DNA of 14,038 bases, taken from UBA5177 sp002413265. Lineage in GTDB: Bacteria > Chloroflexota > UBA5177. Position numbers and translations under genes: made by a program. Below the pieces are notes generated by a model. That model worked only from the letters and a program-made list of their open reading frames with translations. It ran no database searches and had not been told where the DNA came from. Below are positions 1 through 7,304 of the stretch, in pieces. The stretch's first letter is position 1; the number at the start of each line of letters is the position of its first letter. The DNA lies in NCBI GenBank assembly GCA_036752825.1, contig DAIORV010000055.1, forward strand, positions 1-14,038, read 5' to 3'.

Positions 1-25
1 TGTTGCCAAAGACTTTTCGGTACAT
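1..25 (-). CDS. Possible start of a downstream gene (partial, edge)
   Basis: Reading the minus strand past the stop of the flavocytochrome gene there is an ATG at 25-23 followed by eight open codons (M Y R K V F G N) to the window edge. A purine-rich AGGAAAGGAT lies just upstream of the ATG and could serve as a ribosome binding site. The gap to the preceding stop is only 23 bases, so it would be the next gene of the same minus-strand operon. Eight codons are too few to identify a product, and this may be chance. Confidence 0.35.
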
Positions 26-48
26 GGATGATCCTTTCCTGTTTTCGG

Positions 49-1398
49 CTAGAACGCAAATGCTTCCGTGTGGATCTGCTTTTGAGGCACGCCCGCGCGG
101 CGAACGTTCGCCTGGACGGCGTTGGACATGGCGGGCGGTCCGCAGACGTAGACCTCCCGACTCGCAAGATCAGGGAGCAAAGTCTTCAAGTGCTCGGGAG
201 ACATGAAGTGTTTCGTGGCCGGATCCCTGTGGTCGCCGGTGACGTAATGAAGGGCGAAGCCGCCCGCTTTGGCAAGAGCCTCCAGCTCGTCCCGAAAGAC
301 GAGCTCGGACTCGTTGACCACACGATAGACGAGGACGATGTCTCCTGACAGTTCTTCGAGTAGAGCGCGGATCGGGGTGATGCCGACTCCTCCTGCGATG
401 AGCACGACTCTATCCAGCCGGCGCACGGCGCTGGTGAAGTGTCCGAATGGGCCAACGCCCAGGACGCGCGTCCCGGGCTTCAGGTCGCCTATGCGCCGGG
501 TGAAATCGCCGAGACTCTTGATCGTGATACGCAGCGATTGTCCGTCCGGCGCCGCCGAGAGCGAGAAGGGGTGCGATTGCCAAACAAGTTTCCAGGTCAT
601 GAAGCGCCAGAGGAAGAACTGCCCGGCGCGTGCGTGCATGCGATCGAGGTGACGTCCGGTGATGCGGAGGGAGTAGACGCCCTGGCTCTCCTCCGTCACT
701 TCGGCCACGCGCAGCTGGTACCGAAAGCCGACGAAGGTTGGAAGTGCCAACCGGAACAGCACGATAAGGCCAAGCGTGCCCAGATAGAGAAGGGTCCAGT
801 AGATGCCGGCGGAGGCGTTCAGTATGAATTCGTTTCCGGTGGGGATCTGGTGATACCAGGCGAGAAGGACTCCCAGGTAGGCGGTGAGGTGGACGAAGTA
901 CCAGGTCTCGTATTTCAAGCGCCGTCGGGCGATGACGAATGAGCTCACGGCCACGATGACGATGAGTGCGGTTCCGATGGTCGCCTGGATCATGTCCGGG
1001 TAAAGATTGAAGAGGGTCGAGACTTCGCTGAGGACGGAGATGCGGTCGAGCGCCGCGTAGCCGAGGGTGATGAAAATCACGTGCGCCAGGATTAGGTAGA
1101 GACACACCTTGCCATTGACGCGATGCCAGACGGTGAGGCGATCGAAGCCAACCAGCCGCTCGAGGGGTTTGATCCGAGCAAGCAGCAGGATCTGAATTAA
1201 CAGAAGGAAGGCTCCGAGCAAGCCGGTAATTCGTCCGATGCTAGTGAAGGCGTCCCCGAAGCCATGGATGTTTGAGATCCCGCCGTCGTAGAGCCAGAGG
1301 TAGACGATTACGCCGGCGTTGACCAGGGCGAAGGCGCCGAAGAGCCCGAGACGCTGGACGCGAAATCGCATGCGGGGCAGAGATGCTTGCGCGTACAT
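49..1398 (-). CDS. Ferric reductase-like flavocytochrome (NAD(P)H oxidoreductase with heme-binding membrane domain)
   Basis: The protein has 449 residues. The N-terminal half is a membrane domain of about six hydrophobic segments (residues 17-37, 54-74, 98-118, 137-157, 165-183, 195-219) of the ferric reductase/NADPH oxidase type. Histidine pairs H92/H106 and H170/H183 are spaced 13-14 apart as in bis-heme ligands. The C-terminal half is a ferredoxin-reductase module: FAD motif HPFS at 276-279, GVGPFG at 314-319, nucleotide-binding GGVGITP at 336-342, and terminal CGPPAM at 419-424. By family knowledge it moves electrons from cytosolic NAD(P)H through FAD and hemes across the membrane; the acceptor (ferric iron, oxygen or a partner protein) cannot be read from sequence. 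Its ATG lies one base after the stop of the PRC-barrel gene upstream, so the two are probably translationally coupled. Confidence 0.88.
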   Translation of the reverse strand: MYAQASLPRMRFRVQRLGLFGAFALVNAGVIVYLWLYDGGISNIHGFGDAFTSIGRITGLLGAFLLLIQILLLARIKPLERLVGFDRLTVWHRVNGKVCLYLILAHVIFITLGYAALDRISVLSEVSTLFNLYPDMIQATIGTALIVIVAVSSFVIARRRLKYETWYFVHLTAYLGVLLAWYHQIPTGNEFILNASAGIYWTLLYLGTLGLIVLFRLALPTFVGFRYQLRVAEVTEESQGVYSLRITGRHLDRMHARAGQFFLWRFMTWKLVWQSHPFSLSAAPDGQSLRITIKSLGDFTRRIGDLKPGTRVLGVGPFGHFTSAVRRLDRVVLIAGGVGITPIRALLEELSGDIVLVYRVVNESELVFRDELEALAKAGGFALHYVTGDHRDPATKHFMSPEHLKTLLPDLASREVYVCGPPAMSNAVQANVRRAGVPQKQIHTEAFAF

Positions 1399-1399
1399 A

Positions 1400-1831
1400 T
1401 CAGGCAGCGAAGCGTTTCAGACTCACGAGGCTGCCTGTGGAAGCTTGCGGGCGGTAATGTCTGCGGATACCGCGCTTCTCAAGCTGGGTGGGCTCGCGGT
1501 CTATCGGTAGACGCGGCGCCGCGCGGATGTGCTCTTTCTTGTGGTCGACACTGACGGTTCGGTTTCGAATGTCTATCTTCATGGTGAAGGCCGGGATGGC
1601 GCGGGCAGAGCCGCGAAGCCAGAGAAGCTTGGTGCCGATGAATTCGGCGACACCACTCGCATCGCCGGTCCAGATCCAGTCGATGAGGCCGACGTGCGAC
1701 CCGTCGGCATCGATCAACTGGAAACCGTGAAGCTGGTACGGCCGGAGCTTGATCTCGGGAGGTGGAGCTTCCTGCTCGGGAGTTTCGACCGTGGTTTGTT
1801 CATCGATTTCTTCGCGGTAGCTTAGTTTCAT
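1400..1831 (-). CDS. PRC-barrel-like small protein
   Basis: This is a soluble protein of 143 residues. After an acidic, Glu/Pro-rich N-terminus (1-27), residues 33-105 read as a small beta-barrel like the PRC-barrel fold: an entry strand 'GFQLIDADGSHVGLIDWI', then 'AEFIGTKLLWL', then 'IPAFTMKIDIRNRTVSVDHKKEHIRAAPRLP'. That last part is the usual 'vPl..v.id...v.v...ke.i..aP.l' ending of such domains. The tail is basic. The start is ATG with GAGGG about nine bases upstream. The stop is one base from the ATG of the ferric reductase-like gene, so the two are made together. PRC barrels are often protein-interaction or regulatory modules; a role in the redox system is inference. Confidence 0.72.
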   Translation of the reverse strand: MKLSYREEIDEQTTVETPEQEAPPPEIKLRPYQLHGFQLIDADGSHVGLIDWIWTGDASGVAEFIGTKLLWLRGSARAIPAFTMKIDIRNRTVSVDHKKEHIRAAPRLPIDREPTQLEKRGIRRHYRPQASTGSLVSLKRFAA

Positions 1832-1970
1832 GTTGCGTCGCCCTCTTGCGTCCGGTTTGCTCTCGAGCCGAGATAGCTGCCGGCCGTTGATATGCTTTCA
1901 GACTAGGGACGCTACATGACGCTTCCATGCCTCCAAAGTGACGATTGGATGACGGCAGCCGCTCCGGCGA

Positions 1971-3377
1971 TCAGGGGTTGAGCTTCTGAATGCGCTTGTT
2001 GCCGTTGTCGGCTACGTATACCGTGCCGCGACTGTCGATAGCGACGTCGGTCGGCTGAAAGAATTCACCCGGTTGATTGCCCTGACTCCAAAGCATGATG
2101 GGCTGGCCAGTCGGAGAGAGCTCCTGTAGATCGTTGTTCAAGGTGTCGGCAACCCAGACGTTGCCGTTGGGAGCGACGGCAAGACCCTCGGGATAGCTGA
2201 ACTTGCCTCGCCCCTTGCCTGAGGAGCCGTACTTGGCAATGAGCTTCGCAGACGGCGAGATCTCCGTGATCTGGTTCCCATAGGTTTCTGCAATCCAGCC
2301 GTTTCCGGCGGCGTCGAACTTCATGCCGTATGGGTGAGACAGTGGCACGCCGGTGTCGGCGTTGATGTAGTTCAAGAACTTGCCCGCGGGAGAGATCTTT
2401 TGAATCCGGCTCTCGCCGCTGTCGCAGAGGTAGAGATTACCAGTCGAGTCGATGGCCAGCCCCTGGGCACCGAAAAAGCCGAGTGGTCCTCCGTCGGGCT
2501 TCCCAGTGCCGATCGAGGAAAGGTACCTACCTTGTGCCGAGAACTTGTCGATCACGTCGCGACCGCTGTTGACCACAAAGACGTTTCCCTGTTTGTCGAC
2601 GGCCACCCCTCCAATGCCGTTGAACTGGCCTGGACCTTTACCCGGAGCTCCAAAAGTGCCGATGACCGCGCCGCCCGGCGAGAGCTCAACCACATGGTTT
2701 TCGGAGAAGTCGGAGACGTAAAGGTTTCCGCTCGCGTCGTTCGCCATGTTGGTTGGCGATGGGAATGGACGCTTGAGCACCTGCCAGCCGGCGAGCGGGG
2801 CCGTCCAGCCGATGGCCGCGTCCGCATCAACGGTTTGCGGAGGCGAAGGCGGGCCGTTCCCCACGACGATGCTCTCCTGGTTTCGATGGAGAAGCACTTT
2901 TCCGCGCTTGGTCTGCACCCGTACCTGCCCCTGGTCGACGATGAAGACGGCTTTCTTGCCCTTCACGCGCACGTCGAAGTTGGTGCCGATCGCGCTGGCT
3001 ACTGCCGTCGCAGTTCGGACCTGATGATGAGTGCCCGCCGAGTCGATCTGGTCTATCTCGCCACGGTTGACGATGGTGAGCTTAGGATCGTGCAGCACGG
3101 CGTCGGTGAGCTGGTTAAGGTTGAGAACTGTTGAGTCGCGGAAGCCGATTGAGGCCTTTTGCTTCTTGCCGGTTCGGAGCAGGTACTGCGAGTAAAGGCG
3201 CTGTTTCTTCTTTCCTTTGACTTTCTTGCGATGCGGCGCCGCGACGGTAAGGCCGTGATAGATGACTCGAACGCTGGCGAGCGCTGCAACGGATGGCGCT
3301 GCCTGCGAGGGCGAGGCAGGAATGCCGGCGGCCACGAGGCACAGCACGAGAAGCGATACACGGGTGAGAGTTTTCAC
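1971..3377 (-). CDS. Secreted FecR-domain and NHL-repeat beta-propeller protein
   Basis: The protein has 468 residues. Residues 1-27 form a signal peptide (basic start, hydrophobic core, A-x-A-like site near SQA/AP), so it is exported. Residues about 60-175 resemble a FecR domain: 'LLRTGKKQKASIGFRDSTVLNL' style strands, then 'ATAVASAIGTNFDVRVKGKK', then 'GQVRVQTKRGKVLL'. Residues about 205-468 hold six NHL-type blades, each with a GLAVD..GNVYVAD..N.RIQ-type core (for example GGVAVDKQGNVFVV, GLAIDSTGNLYLCDSG, DVAIDSRGTVYVADNG). The start is GTG and only a weak GGA lies upstream. No sigma factor gene is next to it, unlike classical FecR systems. NHL propellers usually bind proteins, sugars or nucleic acid; the ligand is unknown. 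It is monocistronic as far as the sequence shows. Confidence 0.85.
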   Translation of the reverse strand: MKTLTRVSLLVLCLVAAGIPASPSQAAPSVAALASVRVIYHGLTVAAPHRKKVKGKKKQRLYSQYLLRTGKKQKASIGFRDSTVLNLNQLTDAVLHDPKLTIVNRGEIDQIDSAGTHHQVRTATAVASAIGTNFDVRVKGKKAVFIVDQGQVRVQTKRGKVLLHRNQESIVVGNGPPSPPQTVDADAAIGWTAPLAGWQVLKRPFPSPTNMANDASGNLYVSDFSENHVVELSPGGAVIGTFGAPGKGPGQFNGIGGVAVDKQGNVFVVNSGRDVIDKFSAQGRYLSSIGTGKPDGGPLGFFGAQGLAIDSTGNLYLCDSGESRIQKISPAGKFLNYINADTGVPLSHPYGMKFDAAGNGWIAETYGNQITEISPSAKLIAKYGSSGKGRGKFSYPEGLAVAPNGNVWVADTLNNDLQELSPTGQPIMLWSQGNQPGEFFQPTDVAIDSRGTVYVADNGNKRIQKLNP

Positions 3378-3586
3378 TCCGGCCGGACGCGCGCACGAGA
3401 TAGAGGCAAAGGGAGGTCTCAGGAGGACAACTTCCGCCGGTGGCGAGTGTTCCTATGCTGTCATATGGCACTCTCAATTGCCAACGGATCAAGTCCAAAC
3501 AGAAGCATAAGGCGTCTTTTGCCTGGAGTCGGAACGTGGCTGTGCGTTGCAAAGACATCCGCGAGGCGATTCGGCGTGCGGGCCTA

Positions 3587-3805
3587 TCAACTCCCGGGTG
3601 TAGCGCTCGTGCCTCCGAATTGATTGCCACTATTACCGACGAACACCGGCACGATGACGACTACCGTGGAATTGTTGCCTGATGCTTCGCCGTCATGCCC
3701 CGATCTGAAGAACGTGCGTCTGAGCACGTAGGTGGCGATGAGAGAGGCCAGGACGGAAAACACCATCGAGCGAATTGCCGAACTTACTGCTTCGTTCCGG
3801 TTCAC
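3587..3805 (-). CDS. Small hypothetical membrane protein
   Basis: The protein has 72 residues. A hydrophobic segment (13-27, MVFSVLASLIATYVL) is followed by basic RRTFFR, and a second hydrophobic stretch (47-56) precedes a Gly/Ser/Asn-rich tail. This suggests a one- or two-pass membrane peptide. The start is GTG with a strong Shine-Dalgarno GGAGG seven bases upstream, which is the main reason to believe it. The Shine-Dalgarno overlaps the end of the GNAT remnant, and the GTG lies four bases beyond that reading frame's stop, so it sits in operon arrangement downstream of it. I do not recognise a family. Confidence 0.55.
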   Translation of the reverse strand: MNRNEAVSSAIRSMVFSVLASLIATYVLRRTFFRSGHDGEASGNNSTVVVIVPVFVGNSGNQFGGTSATPGS

Positions 3806-3809
3806 GGGC

Positions 3810-3938
3810 TCACCTCCATCGCATTCTGTAACGACTTGCCGTTTCTTCGGTCACCACAAATCCTAGCCGCTCGTAGAGATGCCTCGCGCGGTTGGTTTTG
3901 AAGTCCTCGTCTTTTAAGAGAACGTGAGCGGGCGACAT
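3810..3938 (-). pseudogene. C-terminal remnant of a GNAT acetyltransferase
   Basis: The minus-strand frame ending in TGA at 3812-3810 encodes 42 residues from an ATG at 3938. It contains the hallmark GNAT ending: 'NRARHLYERLGFVV', then 'RYRMRWR'. Family members are normally about 140-180 residues. Going upstream, the same frame meets a TAG after eight more codons, and I found no other GNAT motif in the 150 bases before it. It is therefore a truncated gene or, less likely, a free-standing short ORF. Its last codons carry the ribosome binding site of the small membrane peptide gene that follows. Confidence 0.6.
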
Positions 3939-3952
3939 CTTATCTGCGAGGA

Positions 3953-3966
3953 TTAGGGCGCCCTAA
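3953..3966. promoter_or_regulatory. Perfect 14-bp palindrome TTAGGGCGCCCTAA
   Basis: TTAGGGC is directly followed by its exact reverse complement GCCCTAA. It lies in the divergent gap between the GNAT remnant/small peptide (minus) and the propeller gene (plus), where an operator could sit. There is no loop, so it is not a hairpin terminator. A dimeric regulator site is inference. Confidence 0.35.
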
Positions 3967-4117
3967 AGGGGTGCGGCTAGGGGCTTGGGAATCGAAGGAT
4001 TCATAGGATGAGGCTCACGCGGGACCACGCGAGATCTGTGGGGGTGGAGAACTGAAAAGCGGAGCACACCTTCTTCGGCTGGTAGCCGCAATCGCCGCGG
4101 TTCTCTCGTGCGTCCTG

Positions 4118-4909
4118 GTGCGCGAGGATCCCGGCGTGCAGGCCGCGTCGTCTTTACAGGTGATAGCCACTGTGGGCGGGCAACCGGACGATATCGCCCC
4201 TGATGGCCACGGCAGGCTGGTGTGGGGCGATCTGGGGAACGGAACCGTACGCCGGCTCCAGGGCGGCCGTGTGGTGACTCTGGCTCGCGGCATCTCAGTT
4301 CCGGAGGGCCTCATCCTGTTCGCTGACGGCTCCATGATCGTCGCTGAGCAGGGAACGGACCGGGTTATTGGGATAGGGCCGCACGGCAAGCGCACGGTGC
4401 TGTACGCGCTGCAACCGGTGGCGGGCCAAGAAGGTGTGGACGGAATCGGCTTTGATTCGAAGAGCAAGACGCTGCTGGTCCCCGACTCGCCGCGCGGATC
4501 GGTACTGCGCATGGATGCCACCGGGAAGCACTCCAGGCTGATCGCCACGGGGCTGGGCAGGCCGGTGGACGCGGCGGTCGATCGGCACGGCAATGTCCTG
4601 GTTCCCGACGAGCATCTCGGGACGCTGGTCGTCGTGTCTCCCCGCGGGGCGATTTCTCACCGAGGAAGCTTCGCAACGCCGGACGACGTAGCAGTCGACC
4701 GGTCGGGCCGGATATGGGTGACCAGCCTCGGAGACGGCGGACTGTGGCTGCTGGCGCCGGGTGCATCGCCTCGTCGGGTACTCGTCGGACTGTCCAATCC
4801 ACAGGGCTTGACGCTCGACCGATGCGGCGATCCGGTAATCGTGGACCAAAGCACGGCGCGGATCGTCCGCCTGCTGCTGAAGACGTCCTCGGCGCGATGT
4901 AGCTTCTAA
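4118..4909 (+). CDS. NHL/SMP-30-like beta-propeller protein, start damaged or non-canonical
   Basis: From the only in-frame standard start (GTG, 4118) the protein has 263 residues. It is built of repeated propeller blades: 'PDDIAPDGHGRLVWGD', 'PEGLILFADGSMIVAEQ', 'VDGIGFDSKSKTLLVPDS', 'PVDAAVDRHGNVLVPDE', 'PDDVAVDRSGRIWVTS', 'PQGLTLDRCGDPVIVDQ', so six blades. The frame is open upstream to 4007, and there it encodes 'LLRLVAAIAAVLSCVLV', a typical signal peptide core, yet has no ATG, GTG or TTG before it. The GTG has no Shine-Dalgarno. A well-placed AAGGA plus ATG at 4008 lies in another frame that ends in TGA after 15 codons. The protein is therefore probably secreted, and its true 5' end is broken by an indel or uses an unusual start. 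The ligand is unknown. Confidence 0.72.
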   Translation: MREDPGVQAASSLQVIATVGGQPDDIAPDGHGRLVWGDLGNGTVRRLQGGRVVTLARGISVPEGLILFADGSMIVAEQGTDRVIGIGPHGKRTVLYALQPVAGQEGVDGIGFDSKSKTLLVPDSPRGSVLRMDATGKHSRLIATGLGRPVDAAVDRHGNVLVPDEHLGTLVVVSPRGAISHRGSFATPDDVAVDRSGRIWVTSLGDGGLWLLAPGASPRRVLVGLSNPQGLTLDRCGDPVIVDQSTARIVRLLLKTSSARCSF

Positions 4910-4996
4910 TCCGGGCTGCAGATTCCCGTCATTGAGCCGTCATATTCCTCTCACAGCGACGTCATGTCCGGTGCGTAGAGTGGTTTTTGTAGATAC

Positions 4997-5012
4997 CGAG
5001 CCTTCGGGCTCG
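4997..5012 (+). promoter_or_regulatory. TTCG-loop hairpin in the leader of the PRC-barrel gene
   Basis: CGAGCC-TTCG-GGCTCG is a perfect six-base-pair stem with the very stable UUCG tetraloop. It sits 31 bases before the ATG of the following gene and about 90 bases after the propeller stop. No T-tract follows, so a mRNA leader or stability element is more likely than a terminator. Confidence 0.4.
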
Positions 5013-5043
5013 AAACAACGTAAGAGAGAAATGGAGCTACATC

Positions 5044-5397
5044 ATGAAGACCACTGACTTCACACCCGGAATGACCGTTCTGGATTTCGACAAAAGCCTC
5101 GCCGGCGAAATCAAAGAGGTATGGGTCCTGACTTCGGCACACGGCTACATGCCGATGTCACGACACCTCATCTCGGATTACGGTCCGATCAAAGGAAACC
5201 GCGAGGCGCTGCAAACCGAAGAGGGTTTCCTTCAGATCCGCAAGGACGCATTTCTCGGACTTGGTGGCCAGGACTCGTACATACCTCTGTCCGCCATCCA
5301 GAAGATCCGCAGCGAACAAGCACTCGCGGCGGAGCCTCTCGACCTGGCGATGGGCGCCACTCTCGTGGAGTCCGTCGAGGCCAAGCGGGTGGCCTAA
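5044..5397 (+). CDS. PRC-barrel / DUF2171-like small protein
   Basis: This is a soluble protein of 117 residues with no signal or membrane segment. It opens with 'FTPGMTVLDFDKSLAGEIKEVW', the usual 'ik.Gm.Vv..dG..vG.V..v' strand pair of PRC-barrel/DUF2171 proteins. Residues 57-88 ('LQTEEGFLQIRKDAFLGLGGQDSYIPLSAIQKI') match the 'GyikV.....lg....yiP.saI..v' half. The start is ATG with GGAG seven bases upstream. The leader carries a UUCG hairpin. It stands alone between the propeller gene (same strand, 134 bases away) and the convergent phosphorylase gene. Proteins of this type are common in soil bacteria and often stress- or desiccation-linked; the role here is not known. Confidence 0.68.
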   Translation: MKTTDFTPGMTVLDFDKSLAGEIKEVWVLTSAHGYMPMSRHLISDYGPIKGNREALQTEEGFLQIRKDAFLGLGGQDSYIPLSAIQKIRSEQALAAEPLDLAMGATLVESVEAKRVA

Positions 5398-5569
5398 TTC
5401 TATTCGTCCCGCTGTCCGAGGTAGTCTCGGTCGATCCTCCTCTATCGGTGACCATTCAGTGCTCGGTCGAGGCATGTGCAGAGCGATTCTCGCAACGTCC
5501 CAGAACCTTGCAGGCGGCGTGAAGCTCGAGATGTTCAGGGCAAAGCCACGCCGCAAGGGTCAGGTTCCG

Positions 5570-6445
5570 CTAGGCATTCCCTACGAACAGAGGCGCGAGT
5601 CGGGTAAGGGTGGCCGGATCGATCGAGTCATCGCTGGTAGCAATGGCCCCATCAAGAGAGTGCCGGCAGGTGCAGTCGGACGGCTCTTTGCTCAGTAGAG
5701 GGATCGATCGCAGAAGAATGGCCTTGGAGTTACCTGCATTCGCCGCGACGTTGGCCATGACCATGTCGCTGGTGACGCTCTCGTGGCTGGGATACCAGCA
5801 GTCGTAGTCGGTGACCTGTGCCAAGAGCGCGTAGCAGAGTCCCGCCTCACGCGCCAGCTTGGCCTCTGGAAGAGCAGTCATGCCGATGACCGAAAACCCT
5901 AACCGCCGGTAAGTCTCCGACTCCGCCAGCGTGGAGAACGCCGGGCCCTCCATGCAGACGTAGGTGCCACCGCTGTGAGAACGGGGCACCACGTGGGCGG
6001 ATTCCATGTGAAGAATGTGGCTCAGGCGCGAACAGAAGGGGTGCGCCATGCTCACATGCGCGACCATTCCCGCGCCGAAGAAGGTGCTGGGGCGATCCTT
6101 GGTGCGGTCGAACACCTGATCGGGAATGACCATATCCATTGGTTGGAGGCTCTCTTGCAAGCTGCCCACGGCACTTACCGCGATCACCTCACGCACGTGC
6201 AGAAGCTTCAAAGCAAAGATGTTGGCCCGCGAAGGAATTTCGGAAGGCAACAGCCGATGGCCGCGCCCGTGCCGCGGGAGAAAGGCCACACGGAGGCCGC
6301 CGAGCGAACCGAGAGTAATACGGTCGCTGGGGCGGCCGAATGGCGTGTCCATCTCGAGCTGCTCGACGTCTGCCAGGCCCTCGATTTGGGAAAGGCCGCT
6401 TCCGCCGATGATGGCGACGTCGGCCGCGGCCGTGTTCTCGCTCAT
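5570..6445 (-). CDS. mtnP: S-methyl-5'-thioadenosine phosphorylase
   Basis: This cytosolic enzyme has 291 residues, the normal length for the family. Motifs in order are phosphate-binding GGSG (14-17), PRHGRGHR (57-64), CMEGPAFSTLAES (164-176), GMTALPEAKLAREAG (188-202), and TDYDCW (212-217), whose aspartates recognise the purine base. The DCTC pair at 257-260 followed by the C-terminal helix also fits. It splits methylthioadenosine with phosphate into adenine and 5-methylthioribose-1-phosphate, the first step of methionine salvage and polyamine by-product removal. One deviation is Leu173, where Arg or Lys is usual in the ST(R/K)AES motif. Related enzymes prefer inosine or methylthioinosine, so substrate is not fully certain. 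No other salvage genes are visible. The ATG has only AGAAG upstream, and the weak TAGAAG might be a -10 giving an almost leaderless mRNA. Confidence 0.9.
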   Translation of the reverse strand: MSENTAAADVAIIGGSGLSQIEGLADVEQLEMDTPFGRPSDRITLGSLGGLRVAFLPRHGRGHRLLPSEIPSRANIFALKLLHVREVIAVSAVGSLQESLQPMDMVIPDQVFDRTKDRPSTFFGAGMVAHVSMAHPFCSRLSHILHMESAHVVPRSHSGGTYVCMEGPAFSTLAESETYRRLGFSVIGMTALPEAKLAREAGLCYALLAQVTDYDCWYPSHESVTSDMVMANVAANAGNSKAILLRSIPLLSKEPSDCTCRHSLDGAIATSDDSIDPATLTRLAPLFVGNA

Positions 6446-6504
6446 GACTGTACTTCTAGCACGAGCGGGGACGGTACCGGTCTAAAGATCAGCTAGAAAC
6501 AGGA

Positions 6505-7128
6505 TCAGCGATGACTGCCGAAGGTCTGATTCTCGACAAGACAGGTGTTCGAACCAGCGACATCGAAGGCGATCTCGTCGCTAGAGCGAAGCACCTGCGA
6601 CTGCAAGACTTCCGCCTCGCCGCCGTTGGCCGAATACTCCATGCCGCCCGCGACACGTATGTAAACTTCAGTCTCGTCACCGGTGACCGGGTTCTTGATG
6701 GTTGTGAATTCATTCTCGACGTTGCTTCCGAACTTGATTGTGCCGGTCTTGCCCTCGATCTCGAATTCGATTGGCACGATGGCTGGATCCTTGACAGTGG
6801 TGACTATAGATGCCACTAGCTCGAACCAGCTGCCGCCCGCCTGGCCGGTCAAGATCTGGCCGAGAGCATTCAGCTGCTCTTGGCTTGTGCTGGGATCGAA
6901 GTATGGTTTCACCGTGCCGTTTCCCTCATGAAGAGGGCCAGGCCAGTGGTAGGCAACGCCCCACTTGACGCCGTCAAGGGAGACGCCATCGAAGTTTCCG
7001 CTTTCCACTTTCATGCCGAGGATGCCTTCGCATGTGTGATGCGTGGGCGCGCTGTTAAAGTCGCAGGGGCATCCAGGGTCGCAGCTGCAGCTCTTGAAGT
7101 ACGGACCGGTCATCTTCCATGTCGCCAT
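6505..7128 (-). CDS. DUF1326 family protein
   Basis: The protein has 207 residues and no signal peptide. The start carries the family's cysteine cluster CSCDPGCPCDFNSAPTHHTCEG (C14, C16, C20, C22, C33), and the C-terminal end has 'IAFDVAGSNTCLVENQTFGSH', close to the family's usual ending. DUF1326 has no settled biochemical role; the clustered cysteines suggest metal or redox binding, which is inference. The start is ATG with GGGAG seven bases upstream, and a good promoter precedes it. It is followed 59 bases later by mtnP on the same strand, so read-through is possible. It is divergent from the DUF308 gene. Confidence 0.85.
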   Translation of the reverse strand: MATWKMTGPYFKSCSCDPGCPCDFNSAPTHHTCEGILGMKVESGNFDGVSLDGVKWGVAYHWPGPLHEGNGTVKPYFDPSTSQEQLNALGQILTGQAGGSWFELVASIVTTVKDPAIVPIEFEIEGKTGTIKFGSNVENEFTTIKNPVTGDETEVYIRVAGGMEYSANGGEAEVLQSQVLRSSDEIAFDVAGSNTCLVENQTFGSHR

Positions 7129-7182
7129 TTACCGTCTCCCTCTCTCTATTCGAGTCCCGAACTCTGGATTCTGGTAAGTACC

Positions 7183-7211
7183 ACTATACGCTGAGAAAAG
7201 GGTATCGTCTA
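7183..7211 (-). promoter_or_regulatory. Promoter for the DUF1326 gene, with palindrome over the -35
   Basis: On the minus strand TAGACG (7211-7206) and TATAGT (7188-7183) are exactly 17 bases apart, 55 bases upstream of the ATG. The -35 lies inside the perfect 10-bp palindrome CGTCTAGACG (7206-7215), a possible operator. Confidence 0.5.
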
Positions 7212-7240
7212 GACGTAGAGTGCTCACAGACGGCATTGGA

Positions 7241-7269
7241 TTGACCGCGGTGGGCGGCGGCGCTAGCAT
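7241..7269 (+). promoter_or_regulatory. Promoter for the DUF308 gene
   Basis: TTGACC (7241-7246) and TAGCAT (7264-7269) are separated by exactly 17 bases, a sigma-70-type layout with five of six and four of six consensus matches. Transcription would begin near 7276, giving a leader of about 29 bases that contains the AAAGGGAG ribosome site. Confidence 0.55.
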
Positions 7270-7304
7270 GTGCTATCGATCATTCGAAAGGGAGTAGTGA
7301 CCCA

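Noticed and set aside
410..1105. Minus-strand ORF of 231 codons
   Set aside because: It lies inside the flavocytochrome gene in another frame and is Arg/Pro/His-rich, typical of a GC-rich shadow.
2334..3134. Plus-strand ORF of 266 codons
   Set aside because: It is antisense to the FecR-NHL gene, whose repeats and signal peptide are unmistakable; the plus frame shows no motif or ribosome site.
3440..3682. Plus-strand ORF of 80 codons with AGGAGG 13 bases upstream
   Set aside because: The spacing is poor, the protein shows no family, and it overlaps the better supported minus-strand small gene. It is not excluded completely.
5411..5436. Small hairpin CCGAG-GTAGT-CTCGG as terminator after the PRC-barrel gene
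   Set aside because: Only five pairs and no T-tract follow; too weak.
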